Of a DNA stretch of 23,245 bases, positions 6,882-13,785 are shown piece by piece (within the stretch, counting starts at the first letter, position 1; each line of letters begins with the position of its first letter). The stretch covers positions 1-23,245 of the forward strand of contig JALTEW010000215.1 of NCBI GenBank assembly GCA_027073795.1, written 5' to 3'. The position numbers were made by a program, and so were the translations under genes. The stretch is from a bacterium. Lineage in GTDB: Bacteria; Desulfobacterota; S145-22. Under the pieces are notes generated by a model. The model saw nothing but the letters and a program-made list of their open reading frames with translations. It did no database searches and was not told where the DNA came from.

Positions 6882-7316
6882 ATGGCAAAGGTTTTTGTGG
6901 CATATGCAACCCGAACTGGCCAGACAAAAAAGATCGCCGAGGCGATCGCGGAAAGCCTGAAGGGGGAAGGGGTGGATGTAACGGTTGAAAACATCAATAA
7001 GATAAAGAAGGAAGGAGACCTTGCAGGCTACGATGGGTATATCTTTGGCGCTGCCACCTATCACGGCGAGATGATGGGGCCTATGAAGACCTTTCTCTTC
7101 ATGGCGGAAAAGGCCAATCTGGCAGGAAAGGTTGGGGGCGCGTTCGGATCCTTTGGCTGGAGCGGCGAGGCCCCAGGGAGGATCTTCGACACCATGAAGA
7201 ACATCTTTGAAATGGACATGGTCAGTAGTCCCTTGAAAGTTAAGAAGGTTTCAGTTGGAAACGGCGCTCAAAAGGCCCAAGCATACGCAAAAGAGATTGC
7301 CGCAAAGCTGGGATAA
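6882..7316 (+). CDS. Flavodoxin 1 (FMN protein)
   Basis: 144-residue flavodoxin-like electron carrier. The FMN phosphate loop is ATRTGQTKKIAEAI (residues 9-22); a second FMN-contact loop lies at FGAATYHGEMMGP, and GAFGSFGWSGEAP is the third. The fold resembles the flavodoxin domain of flavodiiron proteins more than classical long-chain flavodoxins. It is a clear paralogue of the flavodoxin at 8135: the stretch TFLFMAEKANLAGK and the following GGAFGS are nearly the same in both. GAGGAGG precedes the ATG. Its position inside the island suggests it supplies or takes electrons for one of the redox enzymes there; the partner is not known. Confidence 0.92.
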   Translation: MAKVFVAYATRTGQTKKIAEAIAESLKGEGVDVTVENINKIKKEGDLAGYDGYIFGAATYHGEMMGPMKTFLFMAEKANLAGKVGGAFGSFGWSGEAPGRIFDTMKNIFEMDMVSSPLKVKKVSVGNGAQKAQAYAKEIAAKLG

Positions 7317-7358
7317 AGAGAGACCCTCGCTACTAACCATTAAAATAGGAGGTGGCTG

Positions 7359-8066
7359 ATGGCTGAGGAAGAAGTTGTCGGGTGTGGAAAGCCAACCGGT
7401 TCCGTGGTTGGTGTGCCAGAGATGGAAAGTCAGGAATCAACACCAACAGAACAAAGGGAGGTTCAAATGGTGATAGCTAAAGTCGGACAAAAGGCGCCGG
7501 ATTTTGCAGCGCCCGCCTATCACAAGGGAAAATTTACAAGTGTCAAGCTCTCGGATTACCTTGGGAAATGGGTTCTCTTATGCTTTTATCCGGGCGATTT
7601 TACCTTTGTTTGACCTACCGAATTGTCAGCGGTCGCTGACAGGTACCAAGAGTTTCAGGAACTGGGGGTCGAGGTTATCGCCGTTAGCGTGGACAGCATG
7701 TTTGTCCATAAGGTCTGGGATGAAGAGGAACTGGCCAAGATGGTTGATGGCGGCATCCCCTACCCCATGGCCTCCGATGGCGCGGGGAACATTGGAAAGG
7801 TTTATGGCGTGTATGATGAGGCTGGGGGCGTGGACATCCGGGGTCGGTTCATTATTGATCCCGACGGAGTCGTCCAGGGAATGGAGGTCTTGACACCCGC
7901 GGTTGGCCGAAAGGTGGATGAGGCCCTTAGACAGATTAAGGCCTTCCAACTCGTCCGGGAGACCAAGGGGGCCGAAGCCACCCCATCCGGCTGGGAGCCG
8001 GGGCAGACAACGCTCAAGGTCGGGCCCGATCTGGTCGGCAAGGTCTGGAAGGTCTGGAAACCGTAG
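7359..8066 (+). CDS. prxU: Selenocysteine peroxiredoxin (TGA at codon 85 read as Sec)
   Basis: Thiol/selenol peroxidase reducing H2O2 and organic peroxides. The frame runs 84 codons to TGA (7611-7613) and continues in the same frame to 8066 with uninterrupted peroxiredoxin homology. The TGA falls exactly at the peroxidatic Cys of the AhpC/Prx1 motif: YPGDFTFV-U-PTEL, keeping Pro78 and Thr82 of PxxxTxxC. A SECIS-like hairpin follows at once. The total is 235 residues. The usual resolving motif VCP near the C-terminus is replaced by ATPSGW, so there is no C-terminal resolving Cys; the only other cysteines are C9 in the N-terminal extension and C75. Two starts are plausible: ATG 7359 (AGGAGG six bases upstream) and ATG 7467 (GGGAGG five bases upstream), the second giving the standard Prx N-terminus. 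Gene callers will split or truncate it. Confidence 0.93.
7616..7645 (+). other. Bacterial SECIS element
   Basis: Immediately 3' of the TGA codon the RNA can fold as TACC (7616-7619) / GGTA (7642-7645), a four-base 5' bulge GAAT, then a perfect seven-pair stem TGTCAGC (7624-7630) / GCTGACA (7635-7641) closed by the tetraloop GGTC. Apical G and U residues on a short stem with a bulge, a few bases after UGA, are what SelB recognises; the GGTC apex also occurs in the E. coli fdhF SECIS. The element lies inside the coding sequence, as expected in bacteria. Confidence 0.85.
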
Positions 8067-8081
8067 CGGTAAGAACACCCT

Positions 8082-8112
8082 TCCCGGCGGGAGACCATCC
8101 CGCCGGGATTTT
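8082..8112 (+). terminator. Intrinsic terminator or attenuator between prx and flavodoxin 2
   Basis: Perfect 11-bp stem TCCCGGCGGGA (8082-8092) / TCCCGCCGGGA (8098-8108), 5-base loop, followed by only four T. The stem is very stable but the U-tract is short, so partial read-through into the next gene is likely. Confidence 0.65.
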
Positions 8113-8134
8113 ACGACGGAAGGAGGAGTGAGGA

Positions 8135-8575
8135 GTGGGAAAGGTTTTGATAGCCTATTACAGCAGGAGCGGACATACAGAAGAGATGGCGAATTATATC
8201 GCTGAAGGGGTTAGAATCAAAGGATGTGAGGTGGAGGTGAAGCCGATTTCAGAAATCAAAAACGAGAAGGACCTTAAAGGTTACGATGCCTATCTCTTTG
8301 GATGTCCTACTTATCACAGAGACATGACAGGAAACATGAAATCTTTTCTCTTTCTGGCTGAAAAAGCCAATCTGGAAGGGAAACCCGGCGGAGCCTTCGG
8401 GTCCTACACGCATTCCGGGGATGCTCCCAGTATCATCTTTGAGACCATGGAATATGTCTTTAAGATGAAGATGGCCAACCTCGGCTCATTCAAATTGAAG
8501 GAAGCGGATATCGGAAACAACATCAAATCCTGCCAGGATTATGGCGGAGCGATTTGTGAAATGTTGTCAGCTTAA
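8135..8575 (+). CDS. Flavodoxin 2 (paralogue of the 6882 flavodoxin)
   Basis: 146-residue FMN electron carrier. The phosphate-binding loop is YSRSGHTEEMANYI (residues 9-22), followed by FGCPTYHRDMTGNMK and GAFGSYTHSGDAP, matching the three FMN-contact loops of flavodoxin 1. The start is taken as GTG at 8135, because AAGGAGG lies just upstream and GKVLIAYYSRSG is the usual first strand; no ATG fits. The two flavodoxins flank the selenoprotein peroxiredoxin, suggesting a duplication. A Cys in the second loop (FGCP) is a difference from flavodoxin 1. An 88-bp gap without a convincing terminator separates it from the oxidase gene. Confidence 0.92.
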   Translation: MGKVLIAYYSRSGHTEEMANYIAEGVRIKGCEVEVKPISEIKNEKDLKGYDAYLFGCPTYHRDMTGNMKSFLFLAEKANLEGKPGGAFGSYTHSGDAPSIIFETMEYVFKMKMANLGSFKLKEADIGNNIKSCQDYGGAICEMLSA

Positions 8576-8663
8576 AGTCTGGGAATTGCTTGATGTTTTC
8601 AAATCCTTAGAAACGGTTTAGATCAAAGGCAACCCCAATCTTTTTTAGTTAAGGAGGTGCTTT

Positions 8664-10028
8664 ATGTTATATCCGCTTTTTGAATGGCATGGGGTTGGCA
8701 ACGGAATGCTGATGGCGATTATTGCTACCTACCATATCCTGCCCAGTCACCTCGCCACAGGCGCTTTTTGGATTACCTACTTTATGGAACGGAAGGCCTA
8801 TCAGGAAAGCGACATGAACATGCTCGAATTTCTGAAGAAATACAGCCTTCTCGTTTTGATCTTCTGTTTTGTGACCGGCTCTCTGACAGGCGCGGGCATC
8901 TGGTATGCCGCCACCATTATCAGCCCGCGGGCTATCTCCGGGCTGATTCATAACTATGTCTGGGGATGGGCAACCGAGTGGGTGTTCTTCCTCATAGAAA
9001 TTGTCACGATCTATACCTATTACTACACATTTGAGAAAATCTCTCCCAAGGCCCATATGCGGATCGGCCTGATCTACGCCATGTCGGCATGGCTCAGCAT
9101 GGTCATCATCACGGGGATCCTCGCCTTCATGCTGACGCCGGGCAAATGGACTCAGACGGGGGCCTTCTTTGACGGGTTCTTCAACCCGAGTTACTGGCCC
9201 CAGCTCTTCGTGCGAACGGCCTTCATGTTTGTCGTGGGCGCCTCCTATGCCGCCATTGTTGCGAGTTTTATCAAGAACCCCAATGTCAAGGAAAAGGCCA
9301 TGAAAGTCGCTGCCAGATGGGGACTGGGAGGCCTGGTCATTGGCGGTCTGTTCACCATCTGGTATTTCGCGAAAATTCCTGCAACGTCAAGATCCATTAT
9401 CTTCAATGACCTGGGATTCACACAGACATTGTTCAAGGTGGCTATCGTGGCGGGTGTGCTTCTTTTTATCTATTTTGTTATATGGGGTCTAAAGAGAGGC
9501 CGAAGGGCCGGGCCAATTCCAGCCATTATCGCCATGCTGATTCTCTTTGTCGGCATCTGCGCGGGCGAGACCATCCGTGAAATGGCACGTAGACCCTACC
9601 TGATTCCCAATTACATGCTAAGCAATCAGATGATTGACCATGATATGAAGATGAAGGGCATCACAAGTGAAGTGGCAAAATTCAACAAAGAAGGGGTGTT
9701 AAAAAATTACTATTTTGCGCCCGACAGCGTGAAAAAGATTGATGCGTCAAATTTCATGGCGGCGGGCCGCATCCTAACGAAACTCGAGTGTATTAGCTGC
9801 CATACCGTAGAAAAGAACGGGTTCTTCTCCATCCCGAAACTGATGGTCAAGTTCGGGGCGTCATCCCCAGAGGAAGTCTATGACTTTCTCGATGCGCTGG
9901 GAGATTCCACCTACATGCCGCCTTTCGTGGGAACGGAGACCGAGAAACGGGCCATGGCCACCTACATCGCATCCCTGGTTAATCCCGACAAGAAGACGGA
10001 TCCTGATTGGGTTCTTAGCGGTAAATAA
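8664..10028 (+). CDS. bd-superfamily oxidase subunit I (CydA-like) with fused c-type heme domain
   Basis: Membrane subunit of a cytochrome bd-type oxygen reductase. About eight membrane helices precede a C-terminal c-heme domain. CydA-like features: an early His in GNGMLMAIIATYHILPSH, paired Glu in ATEWVFFLIE (E105 and E112, comparable with the E99/E107 proton/heme pair of E. coli CydA), and GETIREMARRPYLIPNYM near residue 300, equivalent to the E-x-GRQPW region. The classical quinol-binding Q-loop is not evident. The C-terminal part has a c-heme motif CISCH (376-380) with a probable axial Met in TYMPPF (M418). This fits bd-superfamily branches outside the ordinary quinol oxidases that carry a cytochrome c domain. 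The natural electron donor is unknown. AAGGAGG precedes the ATG, and the partner subunit follows after 30 bp. Confidence 0.88.
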   Translation: MLYPLFEWHGVGNGMLMAIIATYHILPSHLATGAFWITYFMERKAYQESDMNMLEFLKKYSLLVLIFCFVTGSLTGAGIWYAATIISPRAISGLIHNYVWGWATEWVFFLIEIVTIYTYYYTFEKISPKAHMRIGLIYAMSAWLSMVIITGILAFMLTPGKWTQTGAFFDGFFNPSYWPQLFVRTAFMFVVGASYAAIVASFIKNPNVKEKAMKVAARWGLGGLVIGGLFTIWYFAKIPATSRSIIFNDLGFTQTLFKVAIVAGVLLFIYFVIWGLKRGRRAGPIPAIIAMLILFVGICAGETIREMARRPYLIPNYMLSNQMIDHDMKMKGITSEVAKFNKEGVLKNYYFAPDSVKKIDASNFMAAGRILTKLECISCHTVEKNGFFSIPKLMVKFGASSPEEVYDFLDALGDSTYMPPFVGTETEKRAMATYIASLVNPDKKTDPDWVLSGK

Positions 10029-10058
10029 CATCCCACGGACATAAAAGGAGGAGATCCG

Positions 10059-11171
10059 ATGGAACTATCACAGGTATTAAACGGGTTGCGGGATCCCATG
10101 GGGGTACCGTTCTATCCCTGGCTTTTCCAGGTGCTGATGGTCCTGACCTTTGCCCTGCATATCATCTTTGTCAATCTGGCCATTGGCGGGTCTTTCATGG
10201 CATTCTATGAGCACTACAAAAAGGGAGAATACAACAAAAAACTCTCGGGCTTTCTGGCACGGGCTACAACGGTCAACCTTTCCGCGGCCGTGGTTCTCGG
10301 CGTGGCGCCCCTTCTGTTTGTCCAGGTTATCTATGATCCCTTCTGGTATGTCTCCAACCTTCTGTCTGCCTGGTGGGCGATAGGCTTTCTCTGTTTCGTC
10401 ACAGCGGCGTTTCTGGCCCTGTATGCCTTCTATTTGAAACGCTCAGGCAACATGAAAGGATTCGGTTTTTTTGGCTGGGCAACCTTTGTCCTGCTACTTC
10501 TCGCCGGATTCTCGATGCATCTGTTGTCCTTTCAGTTTCTGGAACCGGAAAAGTGGAAGGTGTGGTATCTCACGGGAACCGTGATGAACACGAGTGGCAC
10601 AACGATCTATGACTTCAGCATCTCACGGTATCTTCATTTCATCATTCCCTCGTTTGCCATCACCGGGGTTTTCATGATGCTCTACGGGTGGTTTTTCAGC
10701 AAGCGGGAAGATATGGACAAGGAATACCTCCACTGGGTGGCCGTATCCGGGGCGAAAATGGCGTTGTGGGCCACGATTGTTCAGATTATCATCGGCCTCT
10801 GGTGGCTCTTTTCGCTGCCTTTTGCCAAAAATTTTGCGACCAATCCCTTCTTCCTTATCGGGGCGGCGTTGGGTGTAGTTTTTCTCTTTGTGCTTGTAGC
10901 GGCCCAGAATGCGCCGGAAAAATATGCGGTCCTCAGTGCCCTGTTCGCCTTCCTGGCCGTCTTGGGCATGTCAGTCTCCCGAGAGGTCTTACGGATGGTT
11001 TATCTTGGAAAGTTCAACTATTCCATCTATACCTACAAACTGAACCTTCACTGGGGAAGCACAGCGTTGTTCCTCCTGACCTTCGTCATGGGAATCATCG
11101 TCATGGTATATCCTTTAGCGGTGGCCTGGAAGCTGGGACGTTACGGAAAAACCAATGAGGAGGGCGTGTAA
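10059..11171 (+). CDS. Second membrane subunit of the bd-like oxidase
   Basis: 370-residue integral membrane protein with about nine helices (roughly residues 20-42, 72-95, 103-123, 131-155, 189-211, 227-253, 262-281, 287-306 and 331-356). Conserved-looking histidines occur within helices, for example LTFALHIIFVNLAIGGSF, GFSMHLLSF and RYLHFIIPSFAITG. A stretch SVSREVLRMVYLGKF resembles the EMARRPY region of the neighbouring subunit I, so this may be a divergent CydA-like rather than CydB-like protein. The GGAGGAG ribosome site is close, and its stop codon touches the start of the 34-residue peptide gene. Assignment as an oxidase subunit rests mainly on this linkage and topology. Confidence 0.75.
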   Translation: MELSQVLNGLRDPMGVPFYPWLFQVLMVLTFALHIIFVNLAIGGSFMAFYEHYKKGEYNKKLSGFLARATTVNLSAAVVLGVAPLLFVQVIYDPFWYVSNLLSAWWAIGFLCFVTAAFLALYAFYLKRSGNMKGFGFFGWATFVLLLLAGFSMHLLSFQFLEPEKWKVWYLTGTVMNTSGTTIYDFSISRYLHFIIPSFAITGVFMMLYGWFFSKREDMDKEYLHWVAVSGAKMALWATIVQIIIGLWWLFSLPFAKNFATNPFFLIGAALGVVFLFVLVAAQNAPEKYAVLSALFAFLAVLGMSVSREVLRMVYLGKFNYSIYTYKLNLHWGSTALFLLTFVMGIIVMVYPLAVAWKLGRYGKTNEEGV

Positions 11172-11276
11172 ATGGAAAAATTTGGGAAATTGACAGTTGG
11201 GCTTATGATTGCCTGGTTCATCGTAGTCGCGGGGTTTGGTATTGTCCTTTCCCTCATAAATGGAACGTTTTTTTAG
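11172..11276 (+). CDS. 34-residue single-helix membrane peptide (CydX-like position)
   Basis: A tiny gene whose ATG directly follows the TAA of the second oxidase subunit, with GAGGAGG-like sequence in the end of that gene as ribosome site. The peptide begins MEKFGKL, then one hydrophobic helix (about residues 8-29, including GLMIAWFIVVAGFGIVLSL) and ends NGTFF. Small one-helix peptides such as CydX, CydS and CydH stabilise bd oxidases, and this one has the right size, position and topology. No sequence match to any of them is claimed. Missed by most annotation pipelines because of its length. Confidence 0.7.
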   Translation: MEKFGKLTVGLMIAWFIVVAGFGIVLSLINGTFF

Positions 11277-11298
11277 GCCAGAAAGATATAAGTCTGCT

Positions 11299-11328
11299 TG
11301 ATTTTCACAGTAAACCCTGTAAAAATCA
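11299..11328 (+). other. Intergenic hairpin upstream of rubredoxin
   Basis: TGATTTT-C-ACAG (11299-11310) pairs with CTGT-A-AAAATCA (11317-11328), a 12-position stem with one mismatch and a 6-base loop. No U-tract follows, so it is not a standard terminator. It may set an mRNA processing point between the oxidase and rubredoxin-roo parts of the island. Confidence 0.4.
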
Positions 11329-11365
11329 GGTATAACCAATCCTTGAAAGAGGAAGGAGGAGAAAA

Positions 11366-11527
11366 ATGGATAAGTATGTATGTCAGGTATGCGGGTATGT
11401 GTATGACCCGGAGCAGGGAGACCCTGAAGGCGATATCCCTGCCGGGACTTCATTTGAAGCCCTTCCCGAGGACTGGGTCTGCCCGGTCTGCGGCGCCGGG
11501 AAGAGCGAGTTTGAGAAGGAGGCATAG
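11366..11527 (+). CDS. Rubredoxin
   Basis: 53-residue cytoplasmic FeS4 electron carrier. The four iron ligands are C6 and C9 (CQVCGYVYDP) and C39 and C42 (CPVCGAGKSEF), with the usual DWVCP before the second pair. The length is exactly that of desulfovibrio-type rubredoxins. GGAAGGAGG lies just upstream of the ATG. The flavodiiron protein gene starts 2 bp after its stop, the classic rub-roo pair, so it is the expected electron donor to that enzyme and probably also to rubrerythrin and desulfoferrodoxin. Confidence 0.97.
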   Translation: MDKYVCQVCGYVYDPEQGDPEGDIPAGTSFEALPEDWVCPVCGAGKSEFEKEA

Positions 11528-11529
11528 CC

Positions 11530-12717
11530 ATGAAACCTATTGCCATCAAACCCAATGTTTCCTTTGTCGGGGCAGTTGACTGGGACAGGCGCCTGTTTGA
11601 TAACCTCGTTCCGCTCCCGGATGGGACAAGCTACAACGCCTATTTGATTAAAGGAAGCGAAAAAACGGCATTGATCGACACGGTTGATTTTCACATGTCC
11701 GAGGTGCTTTTTGATTACTTGAAAGATGTGGATCGGATTGATTACGTCATTGCCAATCACGGGGAGCAGGACCATTCAGGAACATTGCCAAAAGTCCTTG
11801 AAAAATATCCCGAAGCTAAGGTCTATCTGACCCCCAAGGCCAAGGGGATCTTCATGGACCTTCTGCATATCCCCGAGGAAAAGTTCGTCACCGTCAAGGA
11901 TGGTGAAACCCTGTCTTTGGGTGACAAGACCCTTCAGTTTATCCATGCCCCGTGGGTCCACTGGCCAGAGACCATGTTCACCTATCTCAGGGAGGATAAG
12001 GTCCTGTTCTCTGGGGATTTTCTGGGTTCCCACATTGCAACGAATGAGTTGTTTGTGAAAGATGAGGGTCGGGTTTACGAGGCTGCCAAGCGTTACTACT
12101 CCGAAATTATGGCGCCTTTTGCAGGACAGATCAAGAAAAACCTGGAAAGGATAAAAGATCTGGAACTCGACATCGTGGCGCCTACGCACGGCCAGCTCTA
12201 TGACAGACCGGAGTTTATCATCGATGCCTATCACCACTGGGTTTACGATGATCCTATTAATCTGGTGTTGATTCCCTACATCTCCATGCATGGCAGCACA
12301 AAGGTGATGGTTGATCATCTTGTTGATGCCCTGACGGAGCGGGGTGTGACCGCCAGCCTGTTCAACCTTTCCGCAGGAGTTGTGGACGTTGGCAAGCTGG
12401 CCATGGCCCTGATGGATGCGGCAACAGTGGTTATTGGCACACCCACGGTTCTCTTAGGACCGCATCCCAATGTCGTCTATGGCGCCTACCTGGTCAATGT
12501 TCTGAAACCCAAGGTAAAATTCCTGTCGGTTATTGGATCCTACGGGTGGGGAACCAAGGCCGTGGATATCATCAAGGGACTTCTGACGAATCTTGGAAGG
12601 GCTGAGATTCTCGATCCGGTGATCTGCAAAGGCCTGCCGAGAGCAGAAGACCTGAAGGCGATTGAGGCCCTCGCGGAAACGATTTATCAGAAACACAAGG
12701 AAAGCGGATTCGTCTGA
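11530..12717 (+). CDS. roo: Flavodiiron protein (rubredoxin:oxygen oxidoreductase)
   Basis: Cytoplasmic FprA/Roo enzyme reducing O2 to water (some members NO to N2O) with electrons from rubredoxin. The metallo-beta-lactamase-like domain (1-245) carries all diiron ligands: H77, E79 and D81 in NHGEQDHSG, H144 in APWVHWPETM, D163 in FSGDFLGSH, and H220 in APTHGQLYDRP. The C-terminal flavodoxin domain begins near residue 248 (LIPYISMHGSTKVMVDHL) and ends with the usual GSYGWGTKAVD FMN loop. The 395-residue length is standard class A, without fused rubredoxin. GAGAAGGAGG overlaps the end of the rubredoxin gene, so the two are translationally linked. A strong terminator follows 20 bp downstream and closes the island. 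Confidence 0.97.
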   Translation: MKPIAIKPNVSFVGAVDWDRRLFDNLVPLPDGTSYNAYLIKGSEKTALIDTVDFHMSEVLFDYLKDVDRIDYVIANHGEQDHSGTLPKVLEKYPEAKVYLTPKAKGIFMDLLHIPEEKFVTVKDGETLSLGDKTLQFIHAPWVHWPETMFTYLREDKVLFSGDFLGSHIATNELFVKDEGRVYEAAKRYYSEIMAPFAGQIKKNLERIKDLELDIVAPTHGQLYDRPEFIIDAYHHWVYDDPINLVLIPYISMHGSTKVMVDHLVDALTERGVTASLFNLSAGVVDVGKLAMALMDAATVVIGTPTVLLGPHPNVVYGAYLVNVLKPKVKFLSVIGSYGWGTKAVDIIKGLLTNLGRAEILDPVICKGLPRAEDLKAIEALAETIYQKHKESGFV

Positions 12718-12737
12718 ACCGGAACCTCTTATAACGT

Positions 12738-12777
12738 AAAAGAGGCCGGAGATGACGATATCTCCGGCCTCTTTTTT
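12738..12777 (+). terminator. Strong intrinsic terminator closing the oxidative-stress island
   Basis: A 16-pair stem with no mismatches (AAAAGAGGCCGGAGAT, 12738-12753, against 12760-12775), a 6-base loop and a run of six T. The A-run on the 5' side makes it usable in the other direction as well. Confidence 0.93.
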
Positions 12778-12872
12778 GCGAACGCATCAGGGTTTACGTA
12801 ACCTTTTTCCTTGCCATTTTAAGGTTAGCATAACCAAAGATGATAATGAAAAAAACCACAACTTTTTCTACC

Positions 12873-13016
12873 TTAATTCTCGCTCAATACGGTCTTGATA
12901 TTGGGGTCCACTTTACGCAACCATGTGCGGGAAGGCATTCGCAAAAGATTTCTGCGGGAATCTGTCATATTTATCGCAAACTCTTGCTCCCTTCCAGCGG
13001 ATTTGGCCTGTGTCAT
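12873..13016 (-). CDS. Possible 47-residue basic protein in the roo-pyrF gap
   Basis: The 333-bp stretch between roo and pyrF holds the terminator and otherwise little. On the - strand a 47-codon frame could encode a basic peptide ending RTWLRKVDPNIKTVLSEN. It lies divergent from pyrF with only 34 bp between the starts, and the bidirectional terminator stands 95 bp after its stop. No convincing ribosome site precedes either Met1 or Met17, and I recognise no family. It may be a chance frame. Confidence 0.22.
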   Translation of the reverse strand: MTQAKSAGREQEFAINMTDSRRNLLRMPSRTWLRKVDPNIKTVLSEN

Positions 13017-13050
13017 TGAACGAAAAAAACGGGCGTGATATAGAGGGTGT

Positions 13051-13785
13051 ATGATGGAAAGAAAAAGGGACTTCCCTCTCCTGGCGGTGGCGCTGGACGT
13101 TACGAGCCTACCCGAGGTAGAAAAGATTGTAACGCGCCTCCCCGCCCATGACGTGATTTTTAAGGTTGGCAAGCAACTTTTCGTCGCCCAGGGGCCCAGG
13201 GCTGTTTCCACCGTTCGGGAACTGGGGGGACGCTGTCTCCTTGATCTCAAGTTCTTTGACATCCCCCATACGGTTGAAATGGCCGTTACGGAAGCAACGC
13301 GCCTGGGCGTCTGGGGAATGACGCTGCACGCACTGGGAGGCAAGCGGATGCTCGAAGCCGCTCGTAAGGCGGCGGACAAGACCGCCAAAGAAATGGGGAA
13401 ACCTTCCCCTAACCTCTTTGCCGTAACCATCCCGACCAGCATGGACGCCTCCACTCTCAAAGAGGTTGGCATCACAACCCCTCTGGAGGTAAGTGTCCTC
13501 CACCTCGCTGATTTGGCCATCAAGTCCAAACTCGACGGAATCGTTGCTTCACCCCTTGAGGCAGCCGTCTTGCGGAAGACCTTTGGGGACCATTTCCTGA
13601 TTATGACCCCTGGCATCCGTCTTTCCCCACAGCCTAACGACGATCAGCGGCGGATTGCAACCCCCCGGGATGCCCTCTCCGCGGGGGCTGACCTTATCGT
13701 CATGGGGCGCTCAATCCTCAACACGCCAGACCCAGGGAAAACGGCCCAAGAGATTCTAACACTTTTTAAAACCTCTACTCCATGA
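13051..13785 (+). CDS. pyrF: Orotidine 5'-phosphate decarboxylase
   Basis: Decarboxylates OMP to UMP, the last step of de novo pyrimidine synthesis. Beta-1 motif LAVALDV (residues 10-16, substrate Asp), Lys of the second strand in IFKVGKQLF, the catalytic D-x-K-x-x-D in LLDLKFFDIPHTV (about residues 65-77), then TPGIRL and the phosphate loop DLIVMGRSI. The 244-residue length is typical of the bacterial class I enzyme. Two adjacent ATG codons (13051 and 13054) are possible starts, with a weak GAGGG site. It overlaps the next gene by four bases (ATGA), so the two are co-translated. Confidence 0.96.
   Translation: MMERKRDFPLLAVALDVTSLPEVEKIVTRLPAHDVIFKVGKQLFVAQGPRAVSTVRELGGRCLLDLKFFDIPHTVEMAVTEATRLGVWGMTLHALGGKRMLEAARKAADKTAKEMGKPSPNLFAVTIPTSMDASTLKEVGITTPLEVSVLHLADLAIKSKLDGIVASPLEAAVLRKTFGDHFLIMTPGIRLSPQPNDDQRRIATPRDALSAGADLIVMGRSILNTPDPGKTAQEILTLFKTSTP

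Noticed and set aside
8590..8605. FNR-like site TTGA-TGTTT-TCAA upstream of the oxidase subunit I gene
   Set aside because: The half-sites are separated by 5 bases instead of the 6 needed for TTGAT-N4-ATCAA, and no promoter is convincing around it.
12873..13616. 247-codon open frame on the - strand across pyrF
   Set aside because: Most of it is the antisense of the well-supported pyrF; its composition (Ser/Arg/Thr-rich) is that of a shadow frame. Only the 47 codons outside pyrF were kept, as a weak candidate.
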